A DNA stretch of 14,608 bases from JAYEIH01 sp034659995. GTDB lineage: Archaea; Methanobacteriota_B; Thermococci; Methanofastidiosales; B48-G16. Shown here in pieces: positions 1 through 7,279 of the stretch. Numbering within the stretch: position 1 is the stretch's first letter; each line of letters starts with the position of its first letter. Both the position numbers and the translations under genes were made by a program. The stretch covers positions 1 through 14,608 of the forward strand of contig JAYEIH010000063.1 in assembly GCA_034659995.1 (NCBI GenBank), in the 5' to 3' direction. The notes below the pieces were generated by a model. It did not search any database. It saw only the letters and a program-made list of their open reading frames with translations, and had not been told where the DNA came from.

Positions 1-1902
1 GTTGATCTCGATAGTATACCTATCATTCATTAAAACTACGTACCTCTCTTTTTCGCCGAGAGAGTTTACATAGGAATCCGGGATTTCCTGGATGAACTCG
101 CCGCCTTTTGTTCCGGTGATCTGTCCTTGCGAATTTGTGATGAACATGTCTGCAGGACAGGACAGAGAGATCATGCCCGGATATTGTTGCCATGGGAGGG
201 GATCTGGAGGATTGTCTTGATGGTCGAAAGCCCATTCTACAGGATGGTACCATTTTTCCCCTCCTGAGTTATGTTTTGGCCCCTTTGGCCCATCATCACG
301 CCATAGAGGCCAGGAACCTGTGGCGCCATAACCCCAGTTGCCTCCGAACTTGAGCCATGGATCATTTTCTATAGTAGTGATGCTGGTAGGCTCTTCCGGT
401 TCACCGGAGCCGCCAACGATGTCACTTATGCCGCTACGTCCAAATAGCCCTTCATCAAAATACGCAGCATGGGAGCCTTCGGCTACATAGACAACTGGGT
501 GTGTAGTATCTCTAACTTCTACATCATTCCATTCTCTGTACTCTCCCCCCAAATGTCGGGAGTACGCTGCTCCTTCCGGGATTGTATCCGTTCCATTCTG
601 TAGGAATTTGTTGCAATCTATCAAAACTTCGATCATCTCCCACTCGCCTTCGTGATTATTCCAATGATCATTGAAGATGTAATGGAACCAGTACTGCGCA
701 ACTATATATTTCTTGTCTTCATGTTCTTTAAGAGCTACGTGGGCATATAGATCCCTGTCATTTATTTGTGGTGAAATTAAATTGGTATAAAATCCAAATC
801 CTTCAGGATTCAAATCTATGTAGTGAGGTTCTCCATAGTCGCTGATAAAGGATCTTTTATCGGATGCATCGTTATACTCCGAAATTGGGCTTTCGTCACC
901 AAGTCTCCAGAATGTAGAATTATTGAGCATCAGATCTATCGTGGTGGGAAAATATCGTTCTCTGCCTGTAGCTAACTCCCAGTATTCTCCTTCATAGAAA
1001 TGCATATACGGTTTGTACGCCTCCGCAATCGCCGCAGCATCTAAGACTTCAAACTCCGTGGACGCTTCTCCGTCCGTGTATCCTCCTTTGGAGACGATGA
1101 CACCTATGCTGTACGTGCCCGACTGTGGCAGTTCGAGGGGGGAGGTATACGTTCCGTCGCCGTGATCCGTCCAGTCCAGTATATTATACTCTTGCGTTCC
1201 GTCCGGATAGAGTATCGTCTCGTTTATGGTGCAGCCTGTAAGTGGTTTACCGTCTTGATCCTGCACGGTGACCGTTAAAAGAGCTTCATCTTCCGGAAGG
1301 TAGTACTCCTTATCGGACTCGATGGATACTATCATCTCTTTTACCGGTGGATGAATATCGATGAGATCGAGCCACGTCACATTGGAGGTGTTCCATACAG
1401 GGAACTTGATGTAGTTTGTGCTGGAATAAGATGCTGAGGTGGGTAGGGTTATTTCCTTTGTTCCGTCTACATAGAGGGCAAGGAATCCATCGTAGATAAG
1501 GTGGAGATGATGGCGCCCCATAGAAATGGGAGAGCTGTATTTTTGAGTACCATCTATATAGTTGGTGAGGAGGAATCTATTTCCGTCTATTTTTATCGAG
1601 TGGAAAAGAGTACCATACTTCTCTACTCGATGTTCTAAGATCGGAACGGTACCCGATATATTTCCTACATATACTTTAAACTCAGTATCAAAATTTCCAT
1701 CAAAATAGGGGCAGTTCTGTTGATTCTCTACTGAAATAACGGCCCATTTTGCCTTTATATAGCTGTTCTCTATAATATAGGAGCTCGAACTTCCAGCGTA
1801 GTAGTTTGGGTTTATATTATAATCGTCAAACTCCTCACGCCAGCCAGAGGCATAAACAGTAGAAAAGCTCAGCACAGCTATAACAAACAAAGATAGGATC
1901 AA
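1..1902 (-). CDS. Exported multidomain protein with Vps62-like domain (3' end cut off by window)
   Basis: The frame is open from a stop at 1933-1935 to the window edge, giving 634 codons from a TTG at 1902 with no stop. Residues 1-18 form a signal peptide (ILSLFVIAVLSFSTVYA), so the protein is probably exported. Residues about 20-183 are beta-rich and resemble a LamG/concanavalin-like sandwich. About 184-292 look like an Ig-like or macroglobulin-type domain (YYLPEDEALLTVTVQDQDGK, then GDGTYTSPLELPQSGTYSI). About 296-510 match the Vps62 family (PF06101-like): YKPYMHFYEGEYW at 296, HEGEWEM at 417-423, and HPVVYVAEGSHAAYF at 468-482. From C582 begins a small beta domain of the kind that ends many secreted proteins; it runs off the window. 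The biochemical role of Vps62 domains is not known to me. The start is uncertain: no ATG or GTG lies in frame before the signal peptide, and TTG is only the best available choice. The gene is separated from the rpo-str operon by its own promoter. Domain calls are from motif memory; the Vps62 call is the firmest. Confidence 0.8.
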   Translation of the reverse strand, partial: MILSLFVIAVLSFSTVYASGWREEFDDYNINPNYYAGSSSSYIIENSYIKAKWAVISVENQQNCPYFDGNFDTEFKVYVGNISGTVPILEHRVEKYGTLFHSIKIDGNRFLLTNYIDGTQKYSSPISMGRHHLHLIYDGFLALYVDGTKEITLPTSASYSSTNYIKFPVWNTSNVTWLDLIDIHPPVKEMIVSIESDKEYYLPEDEALLTVTVQDQDGKPLTGCTINETILYPDGTQEYNILDWTDHGDGTYTSPLELPQSGTYSIGVIVSKGGYTDGEASTEFEVLDAAAIAEAYKPYMHFYEGEYWELATGRERYFPTTIDLMLNNSTFWRLGDESPISEYNDASDKRSFISDYGEPHYIDLNPEGFGFYTNLISPQINDRDLYAHVALKEHEDKKYIVAQYWFHYIFNDHWNNHEGEWEMIEVLIDCNKFLQNGTDTIPEGAAYSRHLGGEYREWNDVEVRDTTHPVVYVAEGSHAAYFDEGLFGRSGISDIVGGSGEPEEPTSITTIENDPWLKFGGNWGYGATGSWPLWRDDGPKGPKHNSGGEKWYHPVEWAFDHQDNPPDPLPWQQYPGMISLSCPADMFITNSQGQITGTKGGEFIQEIPDSYVNSLGEKERYVVLMNDRYTIEIN

Positions 1903-1955
1903 CTTTTTGTTATTTCCTAAGATATTATCACCTTACGTGTTAGTAATTGTTCTTT

Positions 1956-1965
1956 CTATAAAAAG
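1956..1965 (-). promoter_or_regulatory. TATA box of the Vps62-domain gene
   Basis: Read on the minus strand, CTTTTTATAG preceded by the purine-containing CGAAG fits an archaeal BRE/TATA. A start about 25 bases downstream would fall near 1935, giving a leader of roughly 30 bases before the TTG at 1902. A GGTGAT ribosome-binding-like motif lies at 1927-1932, just inside that leader. This is assigned by pattern only. Confidence 0.5.
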
Positions 1966-1978
1966 GCTTCGGTTATGT

Positions 1979-2024
1979 TTATGTAATATTTTCATTTTCA
2001 GGCTGAGATTATGTAATATTTTCA
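1979..2024. repeat. 16-bp direct repeat, two copies 30 bp apart, upstream of the TATA box
   Basis: TTATGTAATATTTTCA occurs exactly at 1979-1994 and again at 2009-2024. The copies sit immediately upstream (minus-strand sense) of the TATA box at 1956-1965, where archaeal activators usually bind. The 30-base period is close to three helical turns, so both copies would face the same side of the DNA. A regulator-binding role is inference; the repeat itself is plain in the sequence. Confidence 0.6.
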
Positions 2025-2083
2025 GTTCTATATAGATGCAATAATAACATCATTCCCCCGTAACAAATATGCACCTAAAGAGC

Positions 2084-2115
2084 GTGTAAAAATACAAAAA
2101 AAGAAAATAAAAAAA
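2084..2115 (-). terminator. Poly-T terminator of the rpo-str operon
   Basis: Directly after the EF-2 stop codon the minus strand reads as a nearly unbroken T-rich tract (runs of 7, 4, 7 and 5 T). Archaeal RNA polymerase terminates at such tracts without needing a hairpin. It closes the operon after EF-2, so no EF-1A or S10 gene follows in this transcript. Confidence 0.75.
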
Positions 2116-4308
2116 TTAAACAAAGTCCGAAACCTTTGGGGGTTTGGGTTTCATGCCTTTCCTGCTCCTGATCTCAAGTATTACTTCTTTCTCAAGCTCC
2201 CTGGACATCCTCTCAAAGCCCATCTGTTCCGTTGTCCAGAGTGCTTTCCCCTCTGTTGCCGACCGTACATCGCTCGCAAATCCAAACATCTCAGCAACAG
2301 GTGTCTTTGCTACAATCGTTGTCAGCTCATCCTTCTGCTCCATATCGAGTATCTGCCCTCTCTTCTGCTGTAAAAGCCTCGTCACCGCACCCATATGACT
2401 GTTAGGTACCGTAACAAAGACCTTCTGTATGGGTTCATACAGAGAAGCCTGAGCAAGAAGCATCGCAACATACATTGCACTTCTTACTGCAGGAATCACC
2501 TGGGCAGGACCTCTGTGGATAGCATCCTCATGGAGTTTTGCATCGTGAAGTTTGATCTTCATTTTTATGGCAGGCTCGTTCGTAAGGACACTGTTATCCA
2601 CAACACTATGAACGGCCTCCAGAACGAGCTCTCTTATCTCATTTATATGAACAATACCGCGAGTCATATTGAGGTATATATTTCCTTCATATACATCCTC
2701 AACGTTTTTAGCCTCTCGTTTTTCCATTCCGAGTTCTCTAAGCTTTGCTGTCACATCTTTTCCCTTCACCTTTCCTTCGGGGATCTCTTCATTCTTTATT
2801 GCCTGATAGATCTCATCTTCAAGGGTTTCCACAGTTATATAGAACTTGTTATGTTTGTTGGGCGATTTTCCTTCAACCTCAGGTGAGAGTATATTTACAC
2901 CCTCTCTGTAGACAACAATAGGCTCCGAAGTTTTTATGGAAACTCCTTTGTTCTCTCTGATTCTATGAGCCACCACCTCAAGATGGAGCTCACCCATTCC
3001 TGCAAGAAGATACTCTCCAGTTTCCTCATCTATCGTTGCCTTTAACGTAGGATCCTCCTTGGCAACCTGCCTCATAACCTCAATAAGCTTGGGAAGATCT
3101 CGGGCATATTCAGGTTCTATGGCCTCCGTTACCACGGGTTCTGAGTAGTGTTTTATCGCTTCAAATGGATGGATCGGCTCCTCGGGGTTACATATCGTTT
3201 CTCCGGCAATAGCCTCTTTTAAGCCAGTGATAGCGATCATATTCCCGGCAGGGACGGCCTCAACGTTCTCCCTATCCGCACCCATAAATATTCCTACCTG
3301 CTGTGCTCTTCTCTTCATCTTAGCACCAACTATCCAGACCTCCTCTCCTTGCTTTATCTCACCTGAAAAGATCCTTCCTGTCGCCACATCGCCGGCATGT
3401 TCATCCGCTATTATTTTTGTCACTATCATGGCAAACGGAGCCGTTGAATCGCAGTTCATCATTGCTTTGCCGATCTTTGTCTCGGTATCTCCCTTCCATA
3501 TTCTTGGAATTCTGTACTTTTGAGCCTGTAGGGGTGACGGCAGGTGCTTGATTACCATATCAAGGATTATTTGATGTATTGGTGCCTTCTTAGCAAGTTC
3601 CTTTTCCTTTCCTTCGTTTGTATAATCAATAATATCGGCAAATGTGATTCCTGTTTCCTTCATACGCGGTACTGAGATCGCCCAGTTGCAGTAAGCAGAG
3701 CCAAATGCCGCACTTCCATCATTCACACTTACCTGCCAATCTTTTTTGTGGCCCTCTGGTGCCGCCTGTTTTATCAGCTTGTTCACCTCCGTAATAATCT
3801 TCACAAACCTCCTTCGCATCTTCTCGGGACTCAGCTGAAGCTCATTTATAAGTCTGTCCACTTTATTGATAAAAAGAACGGGTTTTACACCTTCCTTTAA
3901 TGCCTGCCTCACAACAGTCTCTGTCTGCGGCATCTTTCCTTCTACGGCACAGACAACTATTATACATCCATCTATAGCCCTCATGGCTCGTGTAACGTCT
4001 CCTCCAAAGTCCACATGTCCGGGTGTGTCTATCAGATTGACAAGGTAGTGTCTATCCTCATACTCGTGGGCAAGCGATATGTTTGCCGAATCGATTGTAA
4101 TACCTCTTTCCTGTTCCTGTTCATCAAAATCAAGAACCAACTGTTTTCCCGCAAGATCTTCGGACATCAGCCCTGCGCCGGCAAGAAGATTGTCCGAAAG
4201 CGTTGTTTTACCGTGATCTATATGAGCTGCAATACCTATATTTCTAATATGTTTTGGATCATACATCAGTTTATTGGCTAATTTAGCCATCTTTTCCTTT
4301 CTACCCAT
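2116..4308 (-). CDS. fusA: Translation elongation factor 2 (EF-2)
   Basis: This is the archaeal GTPase that moves tRNAs and mRNA through the ribosome after peptide bond formation. Its 730 residues are the usual family length. The GTP-binding motifs are all present: AHIDHGKTT (28-36), RGIT (68-71), DTPGH (94-98) and NKVD (148-151). The C-terminal domain has the IHRGPAQ loop, in which H598 is the residue expected to become diphthamide; the modification genes are not in this window. The start MGRKEKM is supported by a GAGGTGA ribosome-binding site five bases upstream, whose TGA is the stop codon of rps7, so the two genes are probably translationally coupled. It is the last gene of the operon, followed at once by a T-rich terminator. 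Identification is certain. Confidence 0.98.
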   Translation of the reverse strand: MGRKEKMAKLANKLMYDPKHIRNIGIAAHIDHGKTTLSDNLLAGAGLMSEDLAGKQLVLDFDEQEQERGITIDSANISLAHEYEDRHYLVNLIDTPGHVDFGGDVTRAMRAIDGCIIVVCAVEGKMPQTETVVRQALKEGVKPVLFINKVDRLINELQLSPEKMRRRFVKIITEVNKLIKQAAPEGHKKDWQVSVNDGSAAFGSAYCNWAISVPRMKETGITFADIIDYTNEGKEKELAKKAPIHQIILDMVIKHLPSPLQAQKYRIPRIWKGDTETKIGKAMMNCDSTAPFAMIVTKIIADEHAGDVATGRIFSGEIKQGEEVWIVGAKMKRRAQQVGIFMGADRENVEAVPAGNMIAITGLKEAIAGETICNPEEPIHPFEAIKHYSEPVVTEAIEPEYARDLPKLIEVMRQVAKEDPTLKATIDEETGEYLLAGMGELHLEVVAHRIRENKGVSIKTSEPIVVYREGVNILSPEVEGKSPNKHNKFYITVETLEDEIYQAIKNEEIPEGKVKGKDVTAKLRELGMEKREAKNVEDVYEGNIYLNMTRGIVHINEIRELVLEAVHSVVDNSVLTNEPAIKMKIKLHDAKLHEDAIHRGPAQVIPAVRSAMYVAMLLAQASLYEPIQKVFVTVPNSHMGAVTRLLQQKRGQILDMEQKDELTTIVAKTPVAEMFGFASDVRSATEGKALWTTEQMGFERMSRELEKEVILEIRSRKGMKPKPPKVSDFV

Positions 4309-4313
4309 TTAAC

Positions 4314-4919
4314 TCACCTCGCTGATTTTGCAATTCGCTCTATTTCTTCCCTTTTATTTACAGCTGTGCTCTTCATATCATAACTTGAAGCAAGAATGAT
4401 TTCCTCTGCAAGCGCCTCTGAGAAGGATTGTTTGGAATGAAATGCTTTTAGACTCGCCCCCAACCCTATATACCTCAAAGCAAAGTCCAATCGTCTTTGC
4501 GGTGCCATGTCTACGGCCATATGGTAACTCACACCTCCATAAGAAACAGTCGTCGTTTCTTCTCGCGGTGCAGCATTTTGAAGTGCCTTTACCAGTATTT
4601 CGAGAGGATTTTTATCTGTTTTATCATTTATTATCTCAAAAGCCTCTTTTACCGTCTTGTAGGTTTTCATCTTCTTGCCTGAGTAGCCACCCTGCCTCCT
4701 CAGAAATCTTCCACCAACCTTTTTATTCGCCGTTCCTGTTCTCATCAACTTGTTAATCAGTCTCTCCACAATATTGAGGTTGGCCTTCCCAAACCGTTTT
4801 TGTTGATATCTACCATTTGAATGGGGAACATAGATGGGATCGAGATTCATATATCTTCTCAATCCCTCATCTTCTACTTCCACATCAAACTCCCATTTAT
4901 CGAACAGTTTATCATTCAT
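4314..4919 (-). CDS. rps7: 30S ribosomal protein S7
   Basis: S7 organises the head of the small subunit and binds 16S rRNA near the decoding/E-site region. The 201-residue protein has the expected archaeal length. The core segment APREETTTVSYGGVSYHMAV followed by APQRRLDFALR is the family hallmark, and an archaeal N-terminal extension (KWEFDVEVEDEGL) is present. The ATG at 4919 is preceded four bases earlier by GGTGATC, and the TGA inside that ribosome-binding site is the stop codon of rps12. Its own stop TGA likewise lies inside the ribosome-binding site of EF-2. The order S12-S7-EF-2 is the standard str cluster. Confidence 0.97.
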   Translation of the reverse strand: MNDKLFDKWEFDVEVEDEGLRRYMNLDPIYVPHSNGRYQQKRFGKANLNIVERLINKLMRTGTANKKVGGRFLRRQGGYSGKKMKTYKTVKEAFEIINDKTDKNPLEILVKALQNAAPREETTTVSYGGVSYHMAVDMAPQRRLDFALRYIGLGASLKAFHSKQSFSEALAEEIILASSYDMKSTAVNKREEIERIAKSAR

Positions 4920-4923
4920 ACGA

Positions 4924-5364
4924 TCACCGTATTGGTTTCTCCTTCCTTCCTGACACCATCTCAGTTAGTGCCACTCTGTTAACCTTAATAACCTTAAACC
5001 TGACACCGGGAATATCCCCCATCGACCGTCCTTTTCTACCACCGATTCCTTCTATGACTACCTCATCATGTTCATCTATGAAGTTTATAGCTCCATCGCC
5101 AGGACAGAAAGCTGTAACCTGGCGCCCATTTTTTATCAACTGAAGCCTCACACATTTCCTTATGGCAGAGTTAGGCTGTTTGGCTTCGATAGGCACCTTT
5201 TCGAGCACTATCCCTCTTGCCTGTGGAGCCTTTTCCAGAGGATCGGTCTTTTTCTCCAGTCCCAATGCTTTTCTTTTAAAATCTATATTCTGCCATCTAA
5301 GTTTTCTTCTCTTTTTTGAGAGCGTTCTACCTGCAAACTCTCCTCGAGCTGTTTTTTTACCCAT
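4924..5364 (-). CDS. rps12: 30S ribosomal protein S12
   Basis: S12 lies at the decoding centre and helps control codon-anticodon accuracy. The conserved loop KQPNSAIRK is at residues 62-70, and GRKGRSMGDIPGVRFKVIKV is in the C-terminal half. I place the start at the ATG at 5364 (MGKKTARG, 146 residues), not at the GTG three codons earlier at 5373. The GTG lies within the ribosome-binding site GAGGTGA, which is correctly spaced (five bases) for the ATG, and archaeal S12 proteins typically begin MGK. The gene follows the nusA-like stop TGA, which overlaps the same ribosome-binding site. Confidence 0.96.
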   Translation of the reverse strand: MGKKTARGEFAGRTLSKKRRKLRWQNIDFKRKALGLEKKTDPLEKAPQARGIVLEKVPIEAKQPNSAIRKCVRLQLIKNGRQVTAFCPGDGAINFIDEHDEVVIEGIGGRKGRSMGDIPGVRFKVIKVNRVALTEMVSGRKEKPIR

Positions 5365-5374
5365 GAAATTCACC

Positions 5375-5797
5375 TCATTTTATCTTTACATCTGTTATAT
5401 CATAATGCCTGTTGAGCAACGATTTCATTCTTTTTATATTTTTTCCGGACCTGCCTATTGCAAGTCCTTTTTTCTCTCTGGGAACTTCTATTATTGCTAC
5501 CTTTTTATTGTTTTTCTCTGAGATGGAAACTGATCTCACTTTTATAGGTCTTAAAATATTCTTTATAAACTCTTCGGGAACATCGGAATACCCTATAACC
5601 TCGATTTTTTTTCCTGACATCTTTGACATTTTTTTTATATTAGTGCCTTTTCTACCTATGGCCAGTCCAACGTCTTTTTCTTTTACAACAAAGGTAAGTT
5701 TATCGTCCTTCATACGACAGTCCATCACCTTCGCACCTGTTACCCCCTCAAAAATGCCTATGCACTTTATTTCCTCTGTTCCAAGTTTTATACCCAT
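5375..5797 (-). CDS. nusA: Archaeal NusA-like transcription factor (two KH domains)
   Basis: This 140-residue protein corresponds to the KH-KH part of bacterial NusA and lacks the N-terminal polymerase-binding and S1 domains, as is normal in archaea. Each KH domain carries a GXXG RNA-binding loop: GRKG at 48-51 (within GLAIGRKG) and GRSG at 115-118 (within GLAIGRSG). A role in transcription elongation or termination, or in RNA binding, is presumed from the family and from its fixed place between polymerase and ribosomal-protein genes. The ATG at 5797 follows an AGAGGG ribosome-binding site that begins in the rpl30e stop codon TAG. Confidence 0.94.
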   Translation of the reverse strand: MGIKLGTEEIKCIGIFEGVTGAKVMDCRMKDDKLTFVVKEKDVGLAIGRKGTNIKKMSKMSGKKIEVIGYSDVPEEFIKNILRPIKVRSVSISEKNNKKVAIIEVPREKKGLAIGRSGKNIKRMKSLLNRHYDITDVKIK

Positions 5798-5807
5798 ATT
5801 TTTCCCT

Positions 5808-6107
5808 CTATGTGAAGTCGATAGAGAGTATGCTCGACTTCCCCGGATCCATCACGGTAATTGCTGAAATCACATATGGCTCCCCTATTATTGCTCCCAG
5901 CTCTAACGAAGATCCTTCAAATTTGTAAAGGGGAACATCCAAGAGTTTGCAGTAGTACTCGATATCCTCTGCCGTATCTTCTGGAGTATTTTCTGCATAT
6001 ATCACAAGCTTTACATGTTCGTTCTTCAATGCCTTCAGACATTCTTCCGTACCTATACTAACTTTTCCTGTTTCCACAGTCTTTTTTATTTCCTGTACTA
6101 CATCCAT
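5808..6107 (-). CDS. rpl30e: 50S ribosomal protein L30e
   Basis: This 99-residue member of the L7Ae/L30e/S12e RNA-binding family shows typical segments: TGKVSIGTEECLKAL, AENTPEDTAEDIEYYCKLL, and VPLYKFEGSSLELGAIIG. These proteins recognise kink-turn RNA. L30e is normally encoded between rpoA2 and nusA in archaea, as here. The ATG at 6107 is two bases after the rpoA2 stop, and the ribosome-binding site AGGAGG lies in the last codons of rpoA2. L7Ae itself is a less likely reading given the context and the sequence. Confidence 0.93.
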   Translation of the reverse strand: MDVVQEIKKTVETGKVSIGTEECLKALKNEHVKLVIYAENTPEDTAEDIEYYCKLLDVPLYKFEGSSLELGAIIGEPYVISAITVMDPGKSSILSIDFT

Positions 6108-6109
6108 GC

Positions 6110-7279
6110 TTATTCCTCCTCTTTTTCAGATGATCTCATAGCAAGCTCTACAACTCCTGTCCCCGCAGGGATAGGCTGACCAACTACAACATTCTCAGTT
6201 ACGCCTCCCAGCTTATCCACAGCTCCGGATTTACCAGCATTGAAAAGATGCTTTGTAGTCACCTCAAAGGCAGCTCTGGCAAGTACGCTGGGTTTGTCAC
6301 CGCTCAGTCCATGTCTTCCTATGGGGCTTATTTCACCTTTTTTTGTCATCTGATCCGCAAGAAGCATTATATGTCTTCTATCTACTTCCAGACCCTGTTC
6401 CTCGAGTACAGCTGTAATTTCCTTTATTACCGCATTTCTCGCCGCTTCTGTACCCAAAACTTTATAAATTTCTCGTATATCATTTGTAACGGTCCTTTTA
6501 ATATCAACGCCTTCAACTTTCAGTGTTTTCTTAAGACTTGATCCTTCTGTATAAATGACATGCTCGCCCTGTTCCTTTCTGATCAGTGCTCTCTCTATTC
6601 CCCTCACTCCTTTTAATCTGATATTTTTTATCCTCTTCATGAACTTCCTCAACTTCATTAGAGACACATTGCCTGGATCCAGGGTCACATTTAATCCTTT
6701 TTTATCCACTGATTTTGTCTTTTTTAATCTCTGGAGCTTTTTTAAAATTTCATCGAACGTTAAGTTCTGTTCCTTAATCCTCTCTTCATTGAGCTCCAAT
6801 ACAATCTCTGTATTTATAATATTCATTGACACTTTAGTTGCCACGTCCACTATTTTCGTTTCTTCTATCCTTGTAGCTACCTCTCTGGCCTTTTTAGAAT
6901 CGTATTTATATTCTTCTTCCAGAAAAACGGTCATTACTGGTGTGGAGGGATTTCTCCGTACATCGACCAACTCTATAATTCTTGGAAGGCCCAGTGTAAC
7001 ATTCATCTCTGCCACACCGGCATAATGAAACGTTGAGAGGGTCATCTGAGTACCGGGCTCTCCGATACTCTGAGCAGCGATAGTGCCAACAGCCTCTCCG
7101 GGGACTACCTGTGAACGGTTATACTGCTCCACTGCTTCATCTATGATCTTCTCTATAACTTTTCCGGGGATCTCCTTCTTCCTATTCGTTTTAATAAGCT
7201 TATTTTTTAACTCATTTTTTAATGGGGAAGATAAAGAGTCCAGAGAATCAACTTTTTCGACAATTTTCTCTTCTTTCAT
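6110..7279 (-). CDS. rpoA2: DNA-directed RNA polymerase subunit A'' (Rpo1C)
   Basis: This is the C-terminal part of the largest polymerase subunit, which archaea encode separately. Its 389 residues are the usual length. The trigger-loop region is clear at residues 65-88 (GTIAAQSIGEPGTQMTL, then STFHYAG), with the catalytically important His at 85, followed by VTLGLPRIIELVD. The residue two after MT in the trigger loop is Ser82, where archaea and bacteria commonly have Arg and Pol II has Asn. The C-terminal jaw/cleft segment GLSGDKPSVLARAAFEVTTK is intact. Its ATG overlaps the rpoA1 stop codon as ATGA, so translation is coupled and the subunits are probably made in equal amounts. Confidence 0.97.
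   Translation of the reverse strand: MKEEKIVEKVDSLDSLSSPLKNELKNKLIKTNRKKEIPGKVIEKIIDEAVEQYNRSQVVPGEAVGTIAAQSIGEPGTQMTLSTFHYAGVAEMNVTLGLPRIIELVDVRRNPSTPVMTVFLEEEYKYDSKKAREVATRIEETKIVDVATKVSMNIINTEIVLELNEERIKEQNLTFDEILKKLQRLKKTKSVDKKGLNVTLDPGNVSLMKLRKFMKRIKNIRLKGVRGIERALIRKEQGEHVIYTEGSSLKKTLKVEGVDIKRTVTNDIREIYKVLGTEAARNAVIKEITAVLEEQGLEVDRRHIMLLADQMTKKGEISPIGRHGLSGDKPSVLARAAFEVTTKHLFNAGKSGAVDKLGGVTENVVVGQPIPAGTGVVELAMRSSEKEEE

Noticed and set aside
2027..2036. Palindrome TCTATATAGA as a promoter TATA box for the exported-protein gene
   Set aside because: It is about 125 bases upstream of the start codon, whereas the TATA box at 1956-1965 is much better placed. It might be an accessory site but nothing supports it.
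5371..5373. GTG start for S12 three codons upstream of the ATG
   Set aside because: The GTG is part of the ribosome-binding site GAGGTGA that serves the ATG at 5364, and archaeal S12 normally begins at MGK.
6555..7025. 156-codon plus-strand frame opposite rpoA2
   Set aside because: It is a hydrophobic, Ser/Phe-rich shadow of the coding strand, with no ribosome-binding site or family resemblance. The same holds for other plus-strand frames within 2144-13250.
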